From positions 868,001-932,000 of the forward strand of contig OZ345363.1 of the NCBI GenBank assembly GCA_977006965.1: a DNA stretch of 64,000 bases, in the 5' to 3' direction. Positions 52,507 through 61,913 of this stretch are shown piece by piece. A program made the translations under genes and the position numbers. The notes beneath the pieces are model-generated. The model was given only the letters and a program-made list of their open reading frames with translations, was not told the origin of the DNA and searched no databases. This DNA comes from Phymatolithon calcareum (lineage: Eukaryota; Rhodophyta; Florideophyceae; Hapalidiales). Position 1 is the stretch's first letter. Every line of letters starts with the position of its first letter.

Positions 52507-53910
52507 ATGCTATGGATGGTTCAAGAATTGGAAAGCTGTGGATCTGACCTTCATATCGGGCCAAAAGCTGTCAAACAGTTTCCATCCATTTCCAGCAGAA
52601 CCGCAACTACAGCAAATAATTTGGAAGCGGCATCCAATAGCAAGAAAGAATTGCGCTGTCGGCGCATGAGGCAGTACTTTTTGGACAAACTATCCACGCC
52701 AGAAGACCGTCCAATGTGTATCGTATCACTGTGCACTCTTGGGACAGCCATGAGGTGCTCAAACGTCAAATTTTTCTAGATCGTGGCAGAACGCGGTGTG
52801 ATTGGGTCAAGTATGTTCACCAGATTTTATTGCTGGAATTTGAGAGGCTCCGTGCAGCCGGTGTCAAATTAAAACAAAAGGCCTTTTTGCTCGATATTAT
52901 GTTACTTACAATCAGTCAACCAGACTCCTTGTTAACAGTCAGTCATCTTGATGACTATTCTTATTCTTCACTTCTGACGCACATCAAGCTTCCGTTTATC
53001 GAATCACAATATTGCACTACGGAAGAAATGTGGGGCAGTTTCTCGGTGCATAGCGAACCGTATTTTCACCGAATGGCAAATCTCGTTTCATCTAGGACAA
53101 TTACATTGCGGGTGTCAAGATGGACTGCTGGATGAGGATATGGTCGAAAATATGGATGAAAGTCATTTTATTTTTAACATGGACAACAAGTGTGCACTTG
53201 GTTTAATACGTGAGCAAAGGATCAACTATCACGATGTTGTTTCTCGTGGTGAAGGAGTGACCATGGCTCTACGTATGAAAGGTGGAAGCAGCGCAAGAAT
53301 TGAAGCACCTTTCATGATTTTTGTGAACAAGAATTATCCCGTTCAAAACAGTCCTGCCCCTATCGTACCAGGCCAAGCGGGTTGATGTTTAAAATTGTTT
53401 TGAACAAACGGTTAAACGAGCCTAGGACTATTGCTTGCGATCCGACTGAGCGTACTCGCTTGCCGTATGTTGACAGTTGCTCCGGTCACAAAGAGACTCG
53501 CCAGCAGTTTCTTTCCTTGTAGAGAAGCAAAACTGAGCTCCGCAAGCTTCTTTCGAATGCCACACACTTATGTCAGCCGTTGGATATATTATTCGGAAAA
53601 TCAAGGGCGTGTGGCGCGCAGAATGGGAAGAGAAAAAACTGAAGCGTATCAAAACCAACGACTGTGCACTTCACCCTAACGGTTCAGGGAAGCTTATTAA
53701 TCCGGGAAAACATTGGTATTTGAAATTGGCAAAATATGCTTTCAACAAGTGAATGCTATGAAGCACGAAAGCAACCTATCAGTAGTGCGCAAGGCTATGA
53801 TACGGCGAGGGCTTAGAAAGGATATTGATGGAGCGCGGCGAAAGGAACAGCTCTTGAGAGAGTTTTTGAACCGGCTTTCTACTCCTTCGCAGTTTGGATC
53901 ATCAAACTGA
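52507..53910 (+). pseudogene. Tc1/pogo-superfamily DDE transposase (DDE_1-like), frameshifted
   Basis: NMDESHFIFNMDNKCALGL (about 53.15 kb) has the first Asp followed by E, then HDVVSRGEGVTMALRMKGGS, the conserved DVVSGG-GMTM-V stretch. In another frame LPYVDSCSGHKET carries the second Asp (family D-N/C-SGH). After a further shift, LLSNATHLCQPLDIFIIRKI carries the third Asp, then KGVWRAEWEEKK. The C-terminal ~100 residues are open. All three acidic positions are preserved but the gene is split over at least three frames. It differs from the 12.7-14.4-kb pogo copy and belongs to a different lineage. The N-terminal DNA-binding part is not clear. Confidence 0.68.
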
Positions 53911-54811
53911 AAATAAATTTGTCTTTGTAACGAACGAGTTGGTAATGCCTTGTTAGTGAGTGTCTCGAAAGCACTTTGGAGGACACCGCACAGAAAAGTC
54001 GTCAGTGCGGGTTCTTTTATTGGAAAAAGAGTGCCCGTGAGGATGGTTGATGTCCTCACTATTGTTTTGTGTCATGTGTGTCTTGTCTGTTGAGATTGTT
54101 GTGCTTTTCGTGATTCTAAAGGGATGCGATCTCCCGAGGAGTGAGCATACTCCTATCATAATGCACATGTCAGGGCATTACATCTTTTTGTTATTTTTCA
54201 TTCCTTTCCAGCCATAATGAGCTTCCGAGTAAGAGTAAATATGCTCCTTACAGGGATCACTCATTTCACTACCTACTATACCATCCTAGTATGCATTGGA
54301 CGAGACAAAAAGATCATTTTTGTGACGAACCCTTATGAAACAGTGACTGTGACTGAGTTGATCTTTAGTTTAAAATTGCTGATACGGGGGATGCGCATCA
54401 AAGATGTCCTCAATCGAAAGTCCTATGTTCGAATCTCAGGTGTACTGAAGAGTCCGACGCATTGTTCTCCTATAGTCAATCCTTGTTAGCTGGATCTTCG
54501 AATTTTGAATGTTCTTGGTTTTCAGAATACAAGAGGACTCCACGAATACGGAATCCACACAAATTTATCTGAATTTTTAGATTCTCAGAATATTCGATAT
54601 CTAGATGTCGTCAATGCTTGATGCTCTCCGCATGAATGATATTTGTAAAACTTTTGATTCCTTTTTACGGATCATATTCAACACGTGGGCGCTTTACCGA
54701 GCCGCGAAGAAGTTTGCTCAATTTCTAACCTTAGTTTCTGGGCCTAGCAGCCAAATAGTCTGACATGGGGCATATGTAAGCCCATGTCGCCTTTATTTCC
54801 GGCTTTGAGCC
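53911..54811. other. Anonymous region
   Basis: The ORF at 54217-54489 (plus, 90 codons) has no motif. AT-rich blocks near 54.5-54.6 kb resemble degenerate pogo-like TIR sequence but no pair could be closed. Confidence 0.35.
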
Positions 54812-55011
54812 GGTGCTTACAATGTAAGCACCTGTAAGCAGCGGTTCTAGGGTTTGCACTTGGTGATCCTTCATGGTGTAAGTACGCATCGAAACCTACG
54901 GTACTGTAATGACTGTAATGCTATCTGTAAGGGCTGCTGTAAATGCAAGCTGTAATGACAATTTGAAGGGAGCTATATGTATAGGAGTATGATAGTGGCG
55001 TTGAACGCCAC
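54812..55011 (+). repeat. Dispersed hairpin-bounded repeat E, copy 2
   Basis: It starts with a perfect hairpin GGTGCTTAC-AAT-GTAAGCACC (54812-54832) and ends with GTGGCGTTGAACGCCAC (54995-55011). Internal sequence matches 30182-30394 with few differences. It truncates the 3' end of the adjacent MULE transposase. Confidence 0.78.
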
Positions 55012-56795
55012 ATCGCCAGTGACTGCAACACGCGTGATGCTACCCGCATGGTGCTTGGCCCACGTTCTCAATGTCCACACGTCCACGAACCAGTGCTCGT
55101 TCCACGGGTCGAACGACACCCGATGCTGCACCAAGCGCCTAGAAGCGTACAAAAGTGCAGCGACGACGTGGCTACATGGGCGTTGGTGCTCTTCAAAGTG
55201 GCGGCATGAACAAGTAGCACGGTAATTGCTGCTAACTTTCACCTTGAAAGGTGTTTCTTCAGTGCGAACAACACAACTGAGCGCGCTACTTTCGATGACT
55301 TCGGGCTCCACAAGCAGCTTCTCCGCTCGGACGAATTTTTCCTGGTGCTTCTTGTAGCAGTAAGGCGTGAGGAACTTGCCCTCCGTCATCATCTGGTGAG
55401 CCGTGCGGCCTTGTTTGAAGCGATCATCGGACATGCGCCGGATTACAGAGGACAAAATGTTGCAGATTGGTTCAGCACGCGCTTTGCCAAGTGCACTCTA
55501 GAGCTTAAGATACCCAAGCGGGGGGACCACAACGAAGGAACTCGAACGTTGCGCACGTGTGCATTCGCTCCGAAAACCACGTCACTAGCTGCTCATTATC
55601 CGCTTTGAGCTGCTCTAGCATCTGGTACGCGTACTGCTCAGTTCTCGCGTAGACGACTGACCACAAGGCGGCACGATCTGCATCGCTGTGCTTTATGCCC
55701 GCGGACCTTAGGTTCTTCCAAAGCACGTGCCATGTTCATCTTGTCCGTGTTATATTGTGGGACTAAAGCAGGTCTGACACCTCGGCCGAATCAAGACCTT
55801 TAGCCCCGTCTAACATCACGACCGTAATGTTTGGGAAACAGGAAATGCAGTTGAAGAGAAAATTAGTCCAGCTCAGTGCGCTCTCTGCCTGCGTGATACC
55901 GAAGGCCAGAGTGGTCACCTGCCTGTTGGCATCATATGTAGTTAGCCTAAAAAGCTGACCCTGCGCCACTGAGTTCAGGTGGGCCGCGTCAACACTGACA
56001 AAACCGTTGAAGGCCGCCCAGGTGTCTATCGCGCCCTTTAAACAACAGAAAACGCTGTAAAGCTGCTGCTGTGTCGTCCCAGAGAGAGGAGTTGTTGCAA
56101 GCTTGTACATTCCCCTGGGTCGTGCTGCTGTACGGCAGCCAGGTACGAGCGCAGTACTTGGATTTGCGCCAGGTGGTGGACATCGGTTCCCTGCTTGGAA
56201 GTCACTATTTTTTGCGCGTGTGTTGGCTTTAGAACGATCCCAGATTGTTTTCGGACCATCTCCGTGAGTTGTGCGGCGTTTCCACTGACTCGGCCTTTTG
56301 TTGCAATGAAATCGGTCAGCACGGGCGCCCGCCGCGCGAGTACGTCGGTCTTGAACTGGCGCTCCCTCACATGACCGCCAACGCAACTCTGTCCGGAAAA
56401 CTTGGTGATCCTGACGCCGCCATTACTCTGCAGCACGCTGACGTTAACGCGGAAGGTGCACGCTGTGCGCTGACTGCAGATGAGTGTCAGGCGCTTTTTG
56501 TTGCGCTTCGCCACGAGGTGGGCGTTGCCCATCGACATGTTGTGGGAGATCACGATGCTGACAACGTCGTCAAAGCTTGATCCAGCGTAGTCGCCCGCCT
56601 CTAACACGAGCTTCTTCTTTTCTATGATTTCGGAGTTGTTAGCGGGGGAGTGTTTCGTTTTGAACGTTGGAGAAGAATACGACAACTTGCTTACAGAGCG
56701 CCGCCATATTCGTAACGGATGAGTAGAAGATTTGGATAGAGATGGCCATGTAGTGAATTTTGCCAATTTTTGGTGGCCATGTAGTGAATTTCCTC
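55012..56795 (-). pseudogene. MULE transposon with broken transposase, 3' end replaced by repeat E
   Basis: The TIR-like end at 56733-56795 (minus strand GAGGAAATTCACTACATGGC) is related to that of the 49.9-kb copy. Coding should start at 56625, where ATG is changed to ATA (reading I-EKKKLVLEAGDYAG). An N-terminal zinc module follows (LTLICSQRTACTFRVNV, then SCVGGH). The DDE core (about 56.03-55.76 kb) reads FNGFVSVDAAHLNS (first Asp), TYDANRQVTTLAFGITQAES, SWTNFLF and VVMLDGAKGLDSA (second Asp). The SWIM finger TCSCRHFEEHQRPCSHVVAA lies near 55.2 kb. At least three frameshifts occur. The last readable residues (SITRVAVTGD) run into repeat E at 55011. Confidence 0.82.
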
Positions 56796-57537
56796 GATTA
56801 ACTATATATACAGTTATCAATAACTGACTCTCAAGGATTTACTGAAGAACACCGAGGCGCACGTGTGACATCTGTAGGGGAATCTGTCGAAAATGAGTCC
56901 AGTTTTATCAAATTTCCAAGGAAATTGCAGAATGAGGTTCTTAGTTACGTTGAATGCATTCTCGTAATAGATGTCCTTGGTAGCTTCGGAAACCGTGAAA
57001 AGACAATGGTGATTGCTGTCGAAATGTTTTCGGATGCCTTCCTCACTGTCACCCCAAGAATATTTGGATTATGACAAACACATTGGACTGTAAAAAGAGT
57101 AACATATAGAGTTTTGTAACTCTTCACATAGTCATCCAGCGGTTCGTCCGGATGAGATCGACTGCTAGGAGATTTTAGTCGCGGACGGCAAATTGGTGGC
57201 CGTGGAAAGAGCTCCCCAGTCTCTGCTTCATTGGAGCTAGTATGCGACATATTTGGAAAGCCCAGCTTATAGTCGAGTGTATATATCCTGATTTCATCGA
57301 GCTAATTTCGGTCGATGATCCAATGGTGCTCATGATTAACACTCAAAGCCTCACGAAGAACAAGATCAACAGATTCCGAGAGCTCGCGCAGAGAGAGCAC
57401 TTCACGGCCGATACTCGCTTTAGATATTGCGAGCATCGCCGCAGATTGAACTTCACTCGATATTCCATGGAGCGGTAAGGATCATAAACTACATGAAGGT
57501 CGCTCATTCTCAAAGACTTGCACTTCGGAAAAACGCA
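56796..57537. other. Spacer between the MULE and a hAT element
   Basis: Opposite-strand ORFs of 60-100 codons overlap without motifs. No supported feature. Confidence 0.4.
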
Positions 57538-57547
57538 CTCGACCACA

Positions 57548-58939
57548 TACCTTGTAAAAAATAATTCATATTTAAATGTATTCGAATATGTATTTATATT
57601 TATTTATTCAACTGCAATCTGTTGGATAAATAATTCATTCATAGCCTCGATAGAATAAAATAATTTATTTTTGCAGGAGGGAGAATACTTTTAGAATTTC
57701 TCTCCGTGTCTGATTCTGAAGGTGCTCGTACTTGTCTTTTCTATTACTACTAATGTTGCTCCCAAATAGAACATGTTTTCTTGCCTGCGTAACGTTGCAA
57801 CATTACACTCACTTGATTGATATCAATAGTATGTGTCTCGCTTGTAGACTACAACGTACTATCATTTGAACGTTGATGAGAACATTAGAACCATCTTTCC
57901 GACAATTAGCTGTTATCAGGATTGCTGCAATGTCTAAACACTAGTACTTAAATTGCGACCCGGGCAAGTCAAATCACTCACATCCAAGCCAACCTCCATC
58001 ACTTCATCAACTTCTATCAATTGCACATCTTTGTGAGCGTCCTTCAATTTTATTTGGACTACTGGAATCATGCCACACAAGTCAACTCTTGGGAAACGAG
58101 TCTGGGAATGCTTTTTTAGCCAGGACAACGACGACGACGATTGCGTTTGGAGATGCCTCTGTGGCACTACCAGGAAGCAGAAGGGCAGTCGATATGCCAA
58201 TCTTTTATCGCACGTGCGAGCCAAGCATCCAGAAGAATTGAAAGATCTTCAGGAAACCTACTCTTCGCTCGTTTCATCGACATGCACACCATCTATTAAT
58301 TCAAGTGACAAGGCGGCTTCCTACTACAAACCTAAAGTGGTCGCGGTTCATGGTTGGGTGCATTTTGTTGTGTCGACTCTGCTGCCGTTTTCCGTTGTCG
58401 AGCAAGAGGCGTTTCGAAAGCACATCAAATACCCCAACCTTTCTACGAAGTAGTACATGGGCCACCTCACCAAGTGAGTGGAACAAAAAATAAGCCGATT
58501 CTCTGAAAGTAGTCTCTGTGGATTCTGAAACAGTTACGACAGTCGGCAAGGACTCGATGTATTTTGCAGACGAGGCATTGAAGAAACGCAGGCTGCCTGT
58601 AAATCGTTCCGGATATTTGGACCTTCGTTTCATATTGCCTACTTCCAACATCGTTGAACGGTTCTTCTCCAAAGCTGGATACACTCTGAATAAGCACAGG
58701 AAGAGTCTGTCCCCATCGAACCTTGAGATGCAGCTTTTTCTACATATGAATGCAGACCTGCGGTGCATCCAGGACGTAAGTGCGATAATGCAATGAGAAT
58801 ATATTCCAATAATTCATATTTACTTTTGACCCTCTCCATGAATAAATTACTTATGCATTTGACTTTCTTGATTAAATAATCTATTCTTACGCGAAAGCGC
58901 GCTGTGAATATATTGAAAATGAATTATTTACAAGGTATG
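57548..58939 (+). mobile_element. hAT element with TIRs and 8-10-bp target duplication
   Basis: The left end TACCTTGTAAA followed by ATAATTCAT is mirrored at the right end (minus strand TACCTTGTAAATAATTCAT), about 57548-57575 against 58915-58937. CTCGACCACA occurs at 57538-57547 and 58940-58949. The exact split between TIR and TSD is uncertain by a few bases, because the right end has two to four extra bases; CGACCACA as an 8-bp TSD would suit hAT. It carries the transposase remnant listed next. Confidence 0.7.
58070..58796 (+). pseudogene. hAT transposase with BED finger and C-terminal domain, internal deletion
   Basis: 58070-58453 opens MPHKSTLGKRVWECFFSQDN with an acidic stretch. Then CVWRCLCGTTRKQKGSRYAN and LLSHVRAKH form a BED-type zinc finger (C-x-C ... 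H-x4-H). VVSTLLPFSVVEQEAFRKHI is the N-terminal part of the catalytic domain. After a stop the frame resumes at about 58518 with the hAT C-terminal dimerisation domain: YLDLRFILPTSNIVERFFSK, then HRKSLSPSNLEMQLFLHMN. The RNase H-like core between them is absent. The result is a deleted, non-autonomous derivative. Confidence 0.8.
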
Positions 58940-59423
58940 CTCGACCACAATTGAATAGAGAAGAAAGCATGTCCGCAAGACGTTTCGTTCCCGAAACAGA
59001 CACTTGATGGTCCAGGACTAAGGCAGCGATGGATGACGTTCCAATCAGACAAACACATTGTAAGCTCTGATGTTGGCAATTTGTGCTTCACGCCTACAGT
59101 GCATTTTCTCTTGTTACCTGCTGTGCTCGATCCGTAGATTTCTTTGTTGGACTGTTTTCCCTCTTCTACACAGAACACAGTCCTAGCTATCTTTGATATG
59201 ACGAATGACGCAATAGTGCGGTCAATCTCCCAAAACAAAGCAATGAATACTCTATCTCTTTCGGTATCCACTTTTCCATGTATTGTGATACTGAAAAAAA
59301 TTTTGCCAGATAATTTTGATTCTGCAGTGAACAGAACTCTTAGAAACGTTCGCGATGTAAAATCACCGACAATGTAGTGTACACTGGACGAGTTGCGCAC
59401 TGGCCTCACAGTTTTGAAAGAAC

Positions 59424-59500
59424 TTTTTTTTTATTGGAGTTTATTTAAAAACCTCACAGTCTTACGAATATACGGGCAAGGCTTCCTCAGTTGCTACCTT
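59424..59500 (-). repeat. LINE-A 3' tail with stem-loop
   Basis: Minus-strand GTAGCAACTGAGGAAGCC to GGTTTTTAAATAAAC. AAGCC pairs with GG(C/T)TT around a variable loop in the three copies (here, about 4990-5065, and about 47065-47110). The conserved tail is the only part of LINE-A present in the 3.8-5.1-kb passenger. Confidence 0.65.
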
Positions 59501-61913
59501 CCAGTGTGTAGACCGTTGAAACCTACCGCTTTCCATAGGCGGTGGGGAAAGTTTGGAACCTGGATCGTCCTACCTACTATGTGGTGTTCTTGTGGGTTCG
59601 CTGCTGGTGTTCCCGCTATTTGGCTTTGTGTCCTGAGGGACATCTAGTTAGCTTCTCGTATCTTGATTTCAGAGCAGTCCTTCTTCATTTTCCATGCACT
59701 CTATGATGGTCTTGCTGAATAGCAAAAGCTCGTTAAGTTCTTTCTCGGTATCCGGTCTTTTGTCTTCTTTCAAGTCGTATCCTGACAGATTGTTTTCCAG
59801 CGTTGCCATATGCTGTCGAGCTCGGTTTCCAAATTTTTCCACCATGCTTGTTGTCGACACCTGCGGAAATCTTCCGCAGACGTAGTGAAGCGCTAATTGC
59901 CTGTGCTTCACCTTCGGGAGTTTGAGGATTGCTGGTAGCTCGCTCGTCTTGTCATACGGGATTCTCCTCTTCCTCTTCAATTCGAGGCGATCTCCTTCCA
60001 TTGTGAGGAATTTTGAGCGAAGCATTTCGGCAGACTGCTTTGCTTGAATGTGTTTGGTTGCTTCCACAAACGGTTCCCTGTTTTCTTGGTTGTTTCTGCT
60101 CTCTGGCGGCTTTTGTAGGTACATCCTTTCTTTGTCCTTTGTTCTCCTCAGCATCTTGAAGGCCAGGATTTCCCGTCTTTGGTTCGGTGCTTGGTTTCGG
60201 CACAACAGTCGGAGTCTGTCTGACCTTCCTCTGGAGAGAGGACCAAACATTTGGCTGAAGAACGTTTGCTCAACTTCCTTGGCGGCCTTCTCAATGTCTT
60301 CTGTCCATGGCGTTAGATGCATTGCGTATTCCCAACGTGGCTGGATTAGTGCCTTGTACACCTTGATGCACTTTTGAATGGTCAGCCCTTTCTTGAATAT
60401 TCCAAGTGTACGCAACTCATATACGGCGGACCTTGCCTTCTTCAGGCGTTGTATCATTTTCGTGTCTGATATTCCTTCGGGTCCAAGGGAGACTCCAAGG
60501 TAGGTGACCTCCGGGACGTGCGTCAGGACCATGTTCGCCAGTTTGAATGTTTCGCTTGCTGTTTCCTCTGATTCTAGGATCTCGCTTTTTCCCTTTTTCG
60601 TATTCCATGTCATGCCGCGCTCTTGGGCCCACCGAGTAGCTATGTCCAGCATGCCTTGCAATGCAGCAGGTGATTTCGCTGACAGAAGAACGTCGTCTGC
60701 GAATAAGACAGCGGGGACGTCCGCCCATGTGTTCGGGACCTCGCTCATACGCTCGGCGAACTCATCCATAAAAATGTTGTACAGACTCGGGCTGAGTGGG
60801 GAGCCCTGTGGTACACCCTTGTCCACTAAAAACCACTTCTTGTCGGCATCTCCAATTGTTCAAACCCACGAGGGTGACAAAAATGCCTCGGCCATGGTGC
60901 AGACCTCGGGAGGAAGCACTTGTCTCATTCGTTTCACTAAGTGTTTTCTCGGAACTGTGTCGTATGCCGCTTTCAGGTCCAGGACTGCTACGCATCGCTG
61001 GCCTCGTTTCAGCAGCTCCGTGGTCCTTAGAATGGCCAGCTCAGTACTTTTTCCCTTTTGGAAGCCAAGTTGGTACCAGTGGTTGTCGTATACCTTGCGC
61101 AGCTTGATATCGATGGCCGTCTCTATGATTTTCCTTGCTTGGCTAAGCAGGGATATTGGGCGATAGTTTCCGGGTTCCTCGTGTGTCCCGCTCTTGTGTA
61201 TTGGGACGAGGAGTGCTTTCTGCCAGTGGAGGGGCAAATCACCACACCTCCCACAGGCTCTCCACAAGGCCGTAAGCGCGTCTGCATTCAGAGAAGCTTT
61301 GACTTTCAGCATCTCTGCCTTAACTTCGTCCAGGCCGGGTGCCTTTCCAGTTGGCGATCTCCGGATGGCTGTTTCAATGGTGTCCCTCATGTCCTCAGGA
61401 CATGTGAACTTGCTTAGCCCAGGTTGTCACTTTTCGGGAGTATGGCATGTTTTTCATATGTGGGCAGAGAATCTGGTACTGTTCATTGGTCTTCCGTTCA
61501 TCTTGTTTTTTGCCGTTCGTCTTCTGATTTTCTTCTTCATCCTGGCTAGCTGTTTCAGCGCAGTTTGTCCGTCCTTCTCGTCTAGCTCAGATATGTACTC
61601 TTGATACTGTTCGTATTTCCGCTTGTTTACCTTTGTCCATACTTGGTGTTTACACTCGTGGTATAGTCCCCAGTCTTCTGGTCTTTGCGTCATTCTGGCT
61701 CTTCTGTAGAGTTTCTTTCGTCTCAGGGCCAGTTTGTCGAGCTCAATGCTCCAGAATGATTTGTATCGTGCCGGAATACGCTTCCCTGTTCACCAAGGCT
61801 CGCACCACGTTTTGACGAGTTTCTTGTATGCCTTGTGCAACTCTCTTGAGGTTTTGCACTTTTCGAGGCTTTCTATAATCGCGGGAAGCTCCTTGTTGTA
61901 GCTGCGGGCCACT
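59425..61913 (-). mobile_element. LINE family A copy with reverse transcriptase, 15-bp TSD, 5'-truncated
   Basis: Flanked by AGTTTTGAAAGAACT (59410-59424 and 61914-61928), with the minus-strand A tail against the left repeat. One minus-strand frame is readable from about 61693 to 59669. It contains NYRPISLLSQARKIIETAID, LGFQKGKSTELAILRTTELL, VAVLDLKAAYDTVPRKHLVK, GVPQGSPLSPSLYNIFMDEF, VLFADDVLLSAKSP (catalytic ADD) and TYLGVSLG, then the C-terminal region shared with 46-47 kb, ending CMENEEGLL. A TGA at 60860-60862 splits the RT domain, and further stops lie near 61.39-61.45 kb. The 5' segment (61.91-61.74 kb) is in another frame. No endonuclease domain remains. The 3' UTR ends in the shared GAGGAAGCC tail. 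The clade is not assigned. Confidence 0.9.
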
